Positions 51,602 through 60,039 of a stretch of 64,000 nucleotides of DNA are shown here, in pieces. Position 1 is the stretch's first letter. Each line of letters begins with the position of its first letter. The stretch covers positions 2,790,001-2,854,000 of the forward strand of contig CAWJKY010000003.1 of assembly GCA_963843565.1 (NCBI GenBank), read 5' to 3'. Position numbers and translations under genes: made by a program. This DNA is from DASZQY01 sp963843565. Lineage in GTDB: Bacteria; Pseudomonadota; Alphaproteobacteria; Rhizobiales; Kaistiaceae. The notes beneath the pieces were generated by a model that was not told where the DNA came from, made no database searches, and was given only the letters and a program-made list of their open reading frames with translations.

Positions 51602-51802
51602 GTGAAGGGACCCAGGAAACCAGCACACATCTCCCAAGAGGACTGGGATGCCGTTGATATTCCGGAGTTGACGGACGAGGAGCTTGCCCGCCTGAGGCCA
51701 GCGCGCGAGGTCTTTCCCGATATCGACAAATTTCCCAAACCTCGTGCCAACGACGTGTTGCGTCGTTCAATGAAGCGCGGGTCGAAGGGCGCCAAGCGCT
51801 GA
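51602..51802 (+). CDS. Truncated BrnA-like antitoxin or orphan
   Basis: A 66-residue protein with GTG start at 51602. HISQEDWDAVDIPELTDEEL followed by ARLRPAREVFPDID resembles the N-terminal linker of BrnA-type antitoxins, but the ribbon-helix-helix that should follow is replaced by a short basic tail (RSMKRGSKGAKR). No BrnT toxin is nearby. It may be a decayed antitoxin carried with the HicAB cassette or a free-standing small protein. It lies 13 bp after hicB. Confidence 0.5.
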   Translation: MKGPRKPAHISQEDWDAVDIPELTDEELARLRPAREVFPDIDKFPKPRANDVLRRSMKRGSKGAKR

Positions 51803-51812
51803 GGTAGGGAGC

Positions 51813-53405
51813 TCACGCGAAGACCCCGTGCAGGTACCAGCGCGGGGAGACGGTCTCGCGGCCGTAGAGGCCCTCGCGGTAGAGCCAGAAGCGGTGGCCG
51901 GCGGAATCCTCGACGCGGAAATAATCGCGGGTCGGGCCGTCGGCGCGCCACCACTCGGCGGCGATCCTCTCCGGCCCTTCGGCACGGGCGATGCGGTAGA
52001 GAGCGCGGCGCCAGCGGAAATGGACCGGCGGTCCGTCGGGCACCTCGGCGATCGCCTCGACCGGTTCGGGACGGGCGAACAGGCGAAGCGGGCGAATAAT
52101 CTCGGGCGAGGGATCGAGACGGAGCGCGGTGGCGGCGCGGGTGGCTGCCGGCGCCATGATTTCGGCGCGCTCGGGGATGTGGCTGTCGCGCGGCGCGATG
52201 ACGCCGACGGTGTCCTCGCCGAGACGGGCGCCGATGCGGTCGATGAGGCTGTCGAGGTCGGCCTCGGCGCCGGCCTCGCCGGTGAGATCGATCTGGGCGG
52301 GGTCGGCGGCGGCCGACACGGTGACCGACAGACGCGCCATGTCGAAGCCGAAGCCGGCGTCGAGATCGTCGCCGAAGCGGGCGAACTTTTCGCGGAAGAG
52401 GGCGAGGATGAGTTTCGGCGCGCGGATCGGGCGGCCGGCGCCGACGGCAACGCGGGTGACGTGGCCGTCGACGCGGAAGAGGGTGAGTTCGAGCCGGCGG
52501 GCGCCTTCGGCGGCGGCCTCGAGACGGGCGGCGAGCGTCGCGGCGAGCGACGAGAGCGTCGCGGCGATGTCATCTTCCCGGGAAATCGGCTCGGCGAAGC
52601 GGCGCTCGGCGATGAAGGTCGGCGGCGGCCGGCGCGGACTGATCGCCTCCTCGTCGTGGCCAAGCGCAGAATCGAGCCGGCGAATGAGACCGACGCCGAA
52701 ACGGGCGGCAAGGGGGGCACGGGGCGCGTTGAGGATCTGGCCGATCTTCTTCAGGCCGACGCGGTCCATGGCGAAGACGGTTTCGGGATCGAGGCGCAGC
52801 GCGGCGAGCGGCAACGGCGCCAGAAGATCGGCGATGCCGCCATCCGGGACGACGGCGACGGTTGAATAGCGCGCGGCAGCGGAGGCGGCGCCCGGCGTGC
52901 CGGCGACCGCGGCGCGAACCGCGAAGCCCTGGGCGGCGAGGCGGCGGGTGAGATCGGCGACCAGCGCCTGCTCGCCACCGAACAGATGGGCGCAGCCGGT
53001 GATGTCGAGCATCAGGTTTCTGTCATCCGCAACGGAGACCAGCGGCGTGTAGCGCTCGGCCCAGTCGGCGATGGAGCCGAGCAGCGCGGCATCGGCGGCG
53101 GGGTCGTCGTCGGCGACGGCGAGCGCCGGAATCATGGCGCGGGCGTCGGCAAGCGCCTGGCCGCGGACGAGGCCCAGACGTTCGGCCTGTTCGTCGAGGG
53201 CGACGAGGCGGAGCGCGCTCTTGACCTTGGCGACGATGGCGAGGGGAGGACTGGAAGGGACCCCCGACCTCCGGTCCTCTTCGCCTCTTGTTGCTTCACG
53301 CCACGAGCGGCCGGACAGCTGGCGGTGCAGACGGTCGGTCGCGAGCGTGGGGAGCGACAGGGCGAGATAGCGCCGGGGCGGCGGGGAGGAAGCATCGTCT
53401 GTCAT
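51813..53405 (-). CDS. imuB: Mutasome protein ImuB (Y-family polymerase-like)
   Basis: A 530-residue Y-family DNA polymerase homologue that lacks polymerase activity and recruits DnaE2 and the beta clamp during SOS mutagenesis. It starts RRYLALSLPTLATDRLHRQL, has MLDITGCAHLFGGEQAL, VGLKKIGQILNAPRAPLAARFG and the C-terminal EWWRADGPTRDYFRVEDSAGHRFW (quoted in part). It overlaps imuA by 110 bp, more than usual, so either imuA's tail is elongated or imuB starts later. dnaE2 is not next in the operon; hicAB intervenes on the opposite strand. Confidence 0.93.
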   Translation of the reverse strand: MTDDASSPPPRRYLALSLPTLATDRLHRQLSGRSWREATRGEEDRRSGVPSSPPLAIVAKVKSALRLVALDEQAERLGLVRGQALADARAMIPALAVADDDPAADAALLGSIADWAERYTPLVSVADDRNLMLDITGCAHLFGGEQALVADLTRRLAAQGFAVRAAVAGTPGAASAAARYSTVAVVPDGGIADLLAPLPLAALRLDPETVFAMDRVGLKKIGQILNAPRAPLAARFGVGLIRRLDSALGHDEEAISPRRPPPTFIAERRFAEPISREDDIAATLSSLAATLAARLEAAAEGARRLELTLFRVDGHVTRVAVGAGRPIRAPKLILALFREKFARFGDDLDAGFGFDMARLSVTVSAAADPAQIDLTGEAGAEADLDSLIDRIGARLGEDTVGVIAPRDSHIPERAEIMAPAATRAATALRLDPSPEIIRPLRLFARPEPVEAIAEVPDGPPVHFRWRRALYRIARAEGPERIAAEWWRADGPTRDYFRVEDSAGHRFWLYREGLYGRETVSPRWYLHGVFA

Positions 53406-54228
53406 GGTCCCACTCCACGTCGAAGGTGCCGGTCGAGCCGTGGCGATTGCGTTCGAGAACGAGACGCCAGGCGGGATGGCCGATGCCGGCGGGGAAATCG
53501 GCAGGCGTTGACGCGGGGCGCGGCGCGATGAGCCAGCGGGTCGTCGCGGCGCCGGGCCCGGAACGGTCGGTCTGGCGGAGCAGCAGGCCCATGACGCCGC
53601 TCTCGGCGGCGCGCAGCGCCAGACGGCGGCTGGCGGTCAGATCGAGAAGGCGCGGGTTGCCCCTGATCTCGGTGACGACGGCGGCGAGGCCGGCGCAGCG
53701 CAGCCCCTCCTCGAAGACCCAGAGCGCATCGGCGGGGGTCTTCACACGGACGGTGACGAGGCGCGCCGGGTCGAGACCAAGGGCGCCGAGACCGACGCCG
53801 TAGATCGACCCGGCTTCGTTGGCGGCCGCGGACTCCACGATCCAGAGGAGAGGGTGTGTTGCGGCGAGGCGCGCCAGAACCGCCGCGGCGAAGCCGGTCA
53901 TGGCGGCGGTGTCGCGGCTCTCGGGTACGCGCATCTCGTGAAGGGCGGCGCGGGCAAGGCCGCCGGCGAGCGCGCGGTCGAGACGGGGGATGGCGAAGGG
54001 GAGGACGGCGGCGTCTGGCGCGGATCGATCCCCCTCACCCCACTCGCCTGACGCGCTCAGCGCGGCAAGGCTCGCGGCCCTGCCGGCTTCCGTATGCGCT
54101 CCGGCGAGAGGGGGGGCCGGTTCTGCCCCGTCGCGGCGCCGATCACGCGGTTCCCCGCGCTCGATCCGGGCGATTTCGCGCCGCAACCGGGCAAACCTTT
54201 CCCCCGCCATGAAAGCGCGTGCGCGCAT
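53296..54228 (-). CDS. imuA: Mutasome protein ImuA (RecA-like), with in-frame repeat insertion
   Basis: A 310-residue ImuA, a RecA-like partner of ImuB and DnaE2. Family parts are FARLRREIARIERGE at the start, LPFAIPRLDRALAGGLARAALHEM, GFAAAVLARLAATHPLLWIVE, ADALWVFEEGLRCAGLAAVV and the C-terminal PAWRLVLERNRHGSTGTFDVEWDHD (quoted in parts). Between about residues 37 and 66 there is a stretch made of translated family B repeat. The ATG at 54228 is preferred; 54210 is possible. A LexA box lies 25 bp upstream. Confidence 0.88.
   Translation of the reverse strand: MRARAFMAGERFARLRREIARIERGEPRDRRRDGAEPAPPLAGAHTEAGRAASLAALSASGEWGEGDRSAPDAAVLPFAIPRLDRALAGGLARAALHEMRVPESRDTAAMTGFAAAVLARLAATHPLLWIVESAAANEAGSIYGVGLGALGLDPARLVTVRVKTPADALWVFEEGLRCAGLAAVVTEIRGNPRLLDLTASRRLALRAAESGVMGLLLRQTDRSGPGAATTRWLIAPRPASTPADFPAGIGHPAWRLVLERNRHGSTGTFDVEWDHDRRCFLPAAPALSRPVAPHARDRPSAPPAVRPLVA
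54030..54117. repeat. Family B repeat inserted in frame in imuA
   Basis: CCCCTCACCCCACTCGCCTG, ACGCGCTCAGCGCGGCAAG, CTCGCGGCCCTGCCGG and GCGAGAGGGGGG follow the intergenic copy at 41681-41757 block by block. It is absent from the ImuA family and adds about 30 residues between the N-terminal helix and the RecA-like core. Confidence 0.8.
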
Positions 54229-54252
54229 GGCCGACTTTCGTCCTGTGAATAT

Positions 54253-54267
54253 GTTCCTGCTTTGTTC
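54253..54267. promoter_or_regulatory. LexA (SOS) box upstream of imuA
   Basis: GTTC-ctgcttt-GTTC (54253-54267) is a perfect match to the alphaproteobacterial LexA consensus GTTC-N7-GTTC, 25 bp upstream of imuA. It should repress imuA-imuB until DNA damage. Confidence 0.88.
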
Positions 54268-54486
54268 CCATTGATTCCGGAGAACAAAGCGAGAGTCAAG
54301 CGGCATCGGAACCGGCCCGATTTTTCCGCGCCGGCCTTCGATTGCACGCAATTGAGGGGCAATCAGGTTTCTTGCAGGCCGGCCGGAAACTTCGCTGTCA
54401 CCGGTGAGGTCACGCGCCGCCGCCGAGCTTGGAGGTCACGTTCAATCAGCGCATTCCGGATGGCAGGGGCGGGAGCGAAGCCGCGG

Positions 54487-55152
54487 ATGTGGCGCGCGCT
54501 GCCGACGCTGGCGGCGGCGTTCGTCGCGCTGGCAGCCGCAGGCGCGGTCGCCGCGCCGACGTTCCCGACGCTCAGCGGTCGCGTCGTCGATGAGGCGGAC
54601 ATCATCCCGCCGGACGTCGAGGCGTCGCTGACGGCGAAACTCGCCCAGCTCGAAAGGCAGACCGGCGACCAGTTCGTGGTGGCGACGGTGACCTCGCTTC
54701 AAGGCGACGACATCCGCACCTACGGCACCGAGCTCGGTCGTCACTGGGGGCTCGGCGCGGCGGGCAAGGCCAATGGCGTCATCCTTCTGGTGGCGCCGAA
54801 CGAGCGCGAGGTCGGCTTCGAGGTCGGCAACGGACTGAAAGGCAAGCTGACCGACGCACTCACCCGGACGATCATCGAGAACGCCATGGTGCCGCGCTTC
54901 CGCGCCAACGACATGGCGGACGGCATCCAGCGCGGCGTCGACGACACGCTTCAGGTTCTGACCGGCGATGCGCAGGCGATCGAGGAACTGGCCGCCAAGC
55001 GGCCCGCCGACAACGGCCTCTGGAACGGACTGATCCCCATCCTCTTCATCCTCATTGCCTTCCTCGTGTTCAGAAGCATACGGCCCTCGCCGGGCAGCAC
55101 CGTGCCGGGCGGCGGGGGCGCCTTCGGCGGCGGATCGTCGGGGACGTGGTGA
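54487..55152 (+). CDS. TPM domain protein (YgcG-like), exported
   Basis: A 221-residue protein with signal peptide (LPTLAAAFVALAAAGAVAA), then the TPM domain starting LSGRVVDEADIIPPDVEASL, with FVVATVTSLQGDDIRTYGTE and VGFEVGNGLKGKLTDALT, a C-terminal membrane helix (LIPILFILIAFLVF) and a Gly/Ser-rich tail. This is the YgcG/TPM_phosphatase layout; some members are acid phosphatases or photosystem assembly factors. The start at 54487 gives a compact signal peptide; an ATG at 54460 is possible. It is coupled to the next TPM gene. Confidence 0.88.
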   Translation: MWRALPTLAAAFVALAAAGAVAAPTFPTLSGRVVDEADIIPPDVEASLTAKLAQLERQTGDQFVVATVTSLQGDDIRTYGTELGRHWGLGAAGKANGVILLVAPNEREVGFEVGNGLKGKLTDALTRTIIENAMVPRFRANDMADGIQRGVDDTLQVLTGDAQAIEELAAKRPADNGLWNGLIPILFILIAFLVFRSIRPSPGSTVPGGGGAFGGGSSGTW

Positions 55153-55772
55153 CGATGACTGCCACGATGTCAGCGGAAGAGCGGGCGCGGGTGCGCGACG
55201 CGGTGGCGGCGGCGGAAGCGAAGACGTCCGGCGAGATCTACACGGTGGTCGCGGAAACCAACGACGACTATCGGCTCGTTCCGCTGCTGTGGGCGACGGT
55301 CATCGCGCTGCTGGTGCCGCTGCCGCTGATCTTTATGACGCGGATGCCGGCTTCGCTGATCTACATTACGCAGCTTGCTGTCTTCGCGGCACTGGCGGCG
55401 ATCTTCTCCCACCCGAAGGTCGCGCCGCGGCTGGTGCCGGCGCGCCTCAGGCATGGCCGGGCGCGGGCGCTCGCCGTCCAGCAGTTCAAGGCGCACGGCC
55501 TGCACACGACCGAGGCGCGGACGGGTGTGCTGATCTTCCTGTCGCTCAGCGAGCGCCACGCGGAAATCATCGCCGACGCCGGGATCGCCGCCAAGGTCGA
55601 CGCCAACGCCTGGCAGGAGGCGATGGACCAGATGCTCGCCGAAGTTCGTGAGGGACGGATCGCCGACGGGCTGGTCGCGGCGGTCACGAGCGCCGGAGCG
55701 ATCCTCGCCCGGCACTTCCCGCGCAAGACGGACGACCGCAACGAACTGCCGGACGATCTGGTTCTGCTCTAG
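55149..55772 (+). CDS. TPM domain membrane protein
   Basis: A 207-residue protein with a split TPM domain: EERARVRDAVAAAEAKTSGE, EIYTVVAE, two membrane helices (VPLLWATVIALLVPLPLIF; ASLIYITQLAVFAALAAIF), and then EARTGVLIFLSLSERHAEII and AGIAAKVDANAWQEAMDQML. Pairs of this type with a YgcG-like gene are common. GTG at 55149 overlaps the upstream stop; the ATG at 55155 is equally possible. Confidence 0.85.
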   Translation: MTMTATMSAEERARVRDAVAAAEAKTSGEIYTVVAETNDDYRLVPLLWATVIALLVPLPLIFMTRMPASLIYITQLAVFAALAAIFSHPKVAPRLVPARLRHGRARALAVQQFKAHGLHTTEARTGVLIFLSLSERHAEIIADAGIAAKVDANAWQEAMDQMLAEVREGRIADGLVAAVTSAGAILARHFPRKTDDRNELPDDLVLL

Positions 55773-55784
55773 AGGCGCGGACTC

Positions 55785-56507
55785 CTACGGCATCTTCACT
55801 TCGAAGGGGCTGCCCGGCCCGATCATGCATTCGTACATGGCGTAAGTGTTCTTGAACGAGCTGCCCACGATGCCGGCGGTTGCATCGTAGCAGGTCTCGT
55901 AAAGAGCCTCGGCCACGTCATGGTGGACGGGATCGTTCACGATCGCCGCGATGCGCCGTTCGGCCTTGGTCTGCGCGCGCGTGCAGCGATGGTAGTCCTC
56001 GGCCGTATCGGCGGTGTAGTTGCAGAAGTTGTTGACGATCATGGAGACGGAATCCGTCGCGACATCGGGATCGTCGGCGACCGCCGCCTCGATGCGCGCT
56101 TCCCAGCCGGCATACTCGGACCACTGCGGGCAGGCGTCCTCCATACGCGCGCGTATCGCCTTGATGCCGTCCGGCGTGTTCTGCTTTGCCGGGAGGATTT
56201 CGGCGGAACCGCGAGCCAGGGAAACGATGAACGGCAAAAAGCCGACATCGCCGCCGTAGGCGTTCTTTGAGTCGGCCTCACCGCATAGCCCCTGCCCCCC
56301 GTCCTTCATCGGAGCCAGGAGGCGCAGTCGAATCGATGCGGGATCGGCCATGTCGTGGCTGAGGAGAGCGACGCTCTTTTCGAGCACGTCGGGGGCAATC
56401 GAAGACCAGGTGTCGTCGAACGCGTATGAGGGGCGGTCGGAGGCAACGGCCGGGAGGCCGACGAGTGCCAGAAACGCGAGGCCGACTGCCATCAATCCAA
56501 GCTTCAT
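55785..56507 (-). CDS. Exported protein of unknown function
   Basis: A 240-residue protein with a signal peptide (MKLGLMAVGLAFLALVG, cleavage near AVA-SDRP) and about six cysteines in the mature part (GLCGEAD, DACPQW, NNFCNYT, HRCTRAQ, ETCYDA, YECMIG), which suggests disulfide-bonded helical structure in the periplasm. The ATG at 56507 has GGAGGGCC upstream. It resembles no family I can name. It is convergent with the TPM gene, 12 bp apart. Confidence 0.65.
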   Translation of the reverse strand: MKLGLMAVGLAFLALVGLPAVASDRPSYAFDDTWSSIAPDVLEKSVALLSHDMADPASIRLRLLAPMKDGGQGLCGEADSKNAYGGDVGFLPFIVSLARGSAEILPAKQNTPDGIKAIRARMEDACPQWSEYAGWEARIEAAVADDPDVATDSVSMIVNNFCNYTADTAEDYHRCTRAQTKAERRIAAIVNDPVHHDVAEALYETCYDATAGIVGSSFKNTYAMYECMIGPGSPFEVKMP

Positions 56508-56595
56508 GACCCGGCCCTCCACCGAGGAATTTGCGTCAGACGGCGAATCGTCGCGTTTCGCGCCGGGCGCCGTCGCGGGCGAATTCGCCAGCGCC

Positions 56596-57483
56596 TCAGG
56601 CAACGCCAAGGTGGCGGGCCTCGCCGCGGGAGGCCGAGCCGCCGGGGGTTCGTGCCCACACGCCGATGAAGCGCGGATAGAAGATGCAGGCGTCGGCGCG
56701 GGCAGCCTCGGTGACGAGACGGTCGCGCAGGCTGTCGATGTCGATTTCGGCGGTCGCCGCGATGCCGGTCTTTTCCATCGCGGGCATGAGACTGCGCACG
56801 GATTCGGCGAGGAAGTCGAAGCCGGCGACGTCGTTGCGACCGCCGACGCGGGTGAAGCCGAAGAGCTCCGGCTCGAGGCCGGCGCGACGGAAGGTGGCGT
56901 AGAGCCGCGAGCCCATGTTGGGTTCGAACCCGGCGCGCTTGTAGACCTCGATGATCCGGCCGACGTTCTGCCAGAACAGCTTCATGTCCTTGCCCGCCGA
57001 CGCGGTGTCGAGATCGAATTCGCCAAAGGTGAGGATCGTGCCCGGGCGGACCCGCCGGGCGATGCTGGCGACGACGGCGGCCGGGTCGGGCAGGTGCATC
57101 AGGATGAAGCGGCCGGTGACGGCATCGTATTCGGCATAATCGTCGAACTCGTCGATGCTCGCCGACATGAACTCGACGCCGCTGCGGCCGGCGGCCTCGG
57201 CACGGGCGCGGGCAATGTCGACGGCGCGCGGGGAGGTGTCGATGCCGAGAACCTTGCCGTCGGCGCCGACGATATCGCGGGCGATGAATGAGACGTCGCC
57301 GGCGCCGCAGCCGACATCGAGAATCCGCATTCCCGGCCGGATGCCGGCCATGCGCAGCGTCTCGCGGGTCATTTCCCCGAAAAACTCGGCCTGGCGGACG
57401 AGGCGCGCCAGCTCGCGTTCGGAATCGCCCAGAACGTAGGCCGGCCGGCCCGCGCCGCCCGGTTCGATGGCCGTATCGCTCAA
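56596..57483 (-). CDS. Class I SAM-dependent methyltransferase
   Basis: A 295-residue methyltransferase: motif I ILDVGCGAGDVSFIARDIVG, acidic strand VLGIDTSPRAVDIARARAE, and YDAVTGRFILMHLPDPAAVV, typical of UbiE/MenG-like enzymes. The C-terminal extension is about 120 residues and probably shapes the substrate site. No ATG fits the start; TTG at 57483 (LSDTAIEP) has GGGAGGG about 9 bases upstream, which decides it. Substrate unknown. Confidence 0.85.
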   Translation of the reverse strand: MSDTAIEPGGAGRPAYVLGDSERELARLVRQAEFFGEMTRETLRMAGIRPGMRILDVGCGAGDVSFIARDIVGADGKVLGIDTSPRAVDIARARAEAAGRSGVEFMSASIDEFDDYAEYDAVTGRFILMHLPDPAAVVASIARRVRPGTILTFGEFDLDTASAGKDMKLFWQNVGRIIEVYKRAGFEPNMGSRLYATFRRAGLEPELFGFTRVGGRNDVAGFDFLAESVRSLMPAMEKTGIAATAEIDIDSLRDRLVTEAARADACIFYPRFIGVWARTPGGSASRGEARHLGVA

Positions 57484-57596
57484 ATCCGGGCCCTCCCGTC
57501 GCGCACAGGGGGATCGTTCGATATTGGCAGAACGTTTACCCCCCGTAGAGGTTCACCATCGATATTGAGCCGGTACGCTCCAGGTGTCGAGATGCC

Positions 57597-58463
57597 ATGA
57601 CCGCGGTCAATACGACAGTAAACACGAAGCAGGCGCGCATCGCCCTGATCCAGTCGTCGGGCGACGGGCTGCCGGTCGTCATGATCCACGGCTCGGGCAG
57701 TTCGAAGGGGGTCTTCGCGCGCCAGTTCGAAAGCCCGCTGGCGCAATCGCATCGCCTGATCGCGCTCGATCTGCCCGGCCATGGTGAATCGAGCGATGCC
57801 GCCGTTCCGGCGGAGGGCTACACGGTCAAGGGCTTTGCCGCGACGGTCGGCGAAGTGCTCGACGACCTCGGTATCGAGCGCGCCGCCATCTTCGGCTGGT
57901 CGCTCGGCGGCCACGTCGCCATCGAGTTGATGACCTGGCATCCGGCGGTGGCCGGCATCCTGGTGACCGGGACGCCGCCGCTCCCGCGCGGGCCGCTCGG
58001 CGTCCTGCGCGGCTTCCAGCTGCACCGCGACGTGCTGCTGGCGTCGAAGCCGCAGTTCAGCGACGCGGAGGCGGAACGCTTTCTGCACCTGTGCTTCGGA
58101 GATACCGGCACGCCGGAGTTTCTCGCCTCGATCAAGCGCGCCGACGGCCGGCTGCGCAAGATCGTCTTCAACGGCATGATGCGCGGCGACGGAGCAGACC
58201 AGCGCCGGGCGGTCGAGAATGCGCCGGTGCCGGTCGGGATCGTCAACGGCGCGGACGAGTCGATCGCGCGCCTCAGCTTCGTCGCGGGTGTCGCGTACAA
58301 CACGCTTTGGGACGGCCAGTGCCACGTGATCGAAGGCACCGGCCACGCGCCCTTCTGGCAGCGGCCCGACGTCTTCAATCCGCTTCTTACCCGCTTCGTC
58401 GAGGACGTTGCCGCCGCCCCGGCTGTGCGAACCTTGGACGAGCCGATGGCGCGGAGCGCCTGA
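57597..58463 (+). CDS. Alpha/beta hydrolase
   Basis: A 288-residue hydrolase with LPVVMIHGSGSSKGVFARQF (oxyanion region), the nucleophile elbow AAIFGWSLGGHVAIELM, and the His in VIEGTGHAPFWQRPDVF. These give a full Ser-His triad with Asp in GIVNGADESIARL. The fold is like haloalkane dehalogenase and lipase-type esterases; substrate unknown. The ATG at 57597 is used. It is divergent from the methyltransferase. Confidence 0.88.
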   Translation: MTAVNTTVNTKQARIALIQSSGDGLPVVMIHGSGSSKGVFARQFESPLAQSHRLIALDLPGHGESSDAAVPAEGYTVKGFAATVGEVLDDLGIERAAIFGWSLGGHVAIELMTWHPAVAGILVTGTPPLPRGPLGVLRGFQLHRDVLLASKPQFSDAEAERFLHLCFGDTGTPEFLASIKRADGRLRKIVFNGMMRGDGADQRRAVENAPVPVGIVNGADESIARLSFVAGVAYNTLWDGQCHVIEGTGHAPFWQRPDVFNPLLTRFVEDVAAAPAVRTLDEPMARSA

Positions 58464-58592
58464 CCGCTCCGCCGGCGCCGCAGCCCGAAACCGCCTGAAC
58501 CATCACCGGCTGGCGCGCCCGCGCCGGTTTTCGTTTGCGCCGCCGCCGGACTTCGCGGACAGTCGCCATCACCGTTCGGGGGGCGGGGAGAA

Positions 58593-59963
58593 ATGGCGGC
58601 AGTCGCGGAGGACCGTAGGGCACCGGGGCTCGCCGGGCTCACCGGCTGGGTGCTGTTCGACTGGGCGACGCAGCCCTTCTACACGCTGGTCACCTCGTTC
58701 GTGTTCGCGCCGTACTTCGCGGCGCACCTCGCCGCCACGCCCGTCGAAGGGCAGGCGCTGTGGGGCTACGCCACGGCCGCCGCGGGCCTCGTCATCGCGC
58801 TGCTGTCGCCGACGCTCGGTGCGATCGCCGACGCGGCGGGACGGCGGAAACCGTGGATCCTGTTCTTTTCGGTGCTGCTGGTCGCGGCCTCGTGGGCGCT
58901 CTGGTTCGGCGCGCCCGGGGTGGCCGGCGGCGTGACGACCGCGCTCACCGCCTTCACGCTCGGCACCATCGCGGTGGAGTTCGCCACCGTGTTCAACAAC
59001 GCCATGATGCCGGACCTCGTGCCGCGCGCACAGCTCGGCCGCCTGTCGGGGATCGGCTGGGCGGTGGGCTACGTCGGCGGGCTGGTCAGCCTGATCATCG
59101 TGCTGGGGTTGTTTGCGACCAACCCGGAGACCGGCCGCACGCTTCTGGGGCTGGCGTCGGTGATCGACCCGGCGAACTTCGCCGGCGACCGCGCCACGGG
59201 GCCGCTGACGGCAATCTGGTACGTGATCTTCGTGATCCCGCTGTTCGTTTTGACGCCGGATGCGCCGAAGCGGATGGCGATCGGCAAGGCTGTGAAGGTC
59301 GGGATCGCCGAGACCCGCCGCACGGTGGCGAGCTTGCGCGATTTTCCCAACGTGGCGCGCTATCTGGTCGCCAACCTGGTCTACAGCGACGGGCTGGTGG
59401 CGCTGTTCGCATTCGGCGGCATCTACGCGGCGAGCGTGTTCGGGTGGGGCTCGATCCAGCTCGGCATCTTCGGGATCCTGCTCACCATCACCGGCACGCT
59501 GGGGGCGCTCGCCGGCGGCTGGCTCGACGATCGCCTCGGCTCGAAGCCGGTGATCGCCGGCGCGCTGATCGTCATCACCCTGTCGTGCCTGGCGATCATC
59601 TCGACGGACCGGACGCACGTCCTGTTCTTCATCGAGGTGGCCCCGCCGGTTCCGGGCGGCGGGTTGTTCGCGTCGGCCGGGGAGGTCTGGTACCTGGCGA
59701 TCGGCGCGGTCATCGGCGCGGTCGCCGGACCCTTGCAGGCGGCGAGCCGGACGCTGATGGCGCACCTGTCGCCGCGCGAGCGCATGGCGCAGTTCTTCGG
59801 GTTGTTTGCGCTCTCCGGCAAGGTGACGAGCTTCCTCGGGCCGCTGGCGGTGGGGGTGCTGACCGCCGTCTCGCAGAGCCAGCGGATCGGGCTGTCGGTG
59901 GTGATCGCCTTCTTCGCGGCGGGCGGGCTGCTGCTCGTCCGGGTGACGCCGCCGGCGCGCTGA
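58593..59963 (+). CDS. MFS transporter, UMF1/Atg22-like
   Basis: A 456-residue inner-membrane permease with about twelve helices. It starts GLAGLTGWVLFDWATQPFY, the signature WVLFDWA(T/N)-x-P-F/Y of the UMF1 family, with LGAIADAAGRRKPW as the MFS loop-2/3 motif and FATVFNNAMMPDLVPRAQL. UMF1 proteins of fungi (Atg22) export amino acids from vacuoles; bacterial substrates are not established. Confidence 0.9.
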   Translation: MAAVAEDRRAPGLAGLTGWVLFDWATQPFYTLVTSFVFAPYFAAHLAATPVEGQALWGYATAAAGLVIALLSPTLGAIADAAGRRKPWILFFSVLLVAASWALWFGAPGVAGGVTTALTAFTLGTIAVEFATVFNNAMMPDLVPRAQLGRLSGIGWAVGYVGGLVSLIIVLGLFATNPETGRTLLGLASVIDPANFAGDRATGPLTAIWYVIFVIPLFVLTPDAPKRMAIGKAVKVGIAETRRTVASLRDFPNVARYLVANLVYSDGLVALFAFGGIYAASVFGWGSIQLGIFGILLTITGTLGALAGGWLDDRLGSKPVIAGALIVITLSCLAIISTDRTHVLFFIEVAPPVPGGGLFASAGEVWYLAIGAVIGAVAGPLQAASRTLMAHLSPRERMAQFFGLFALSGKVTSFLGPLAVGVLTAVSQSQRIGLSVVIAFFAAGGLLLVRVTPPAR

Positions 59964-60039
59964 GCGACGGCCGCTTTGCGCGGCCGGGAGGCGATGGGCT
60001 AACGTCCGCCCGGTTTTCCTCAGGCGCGCTTCTTTCTCG

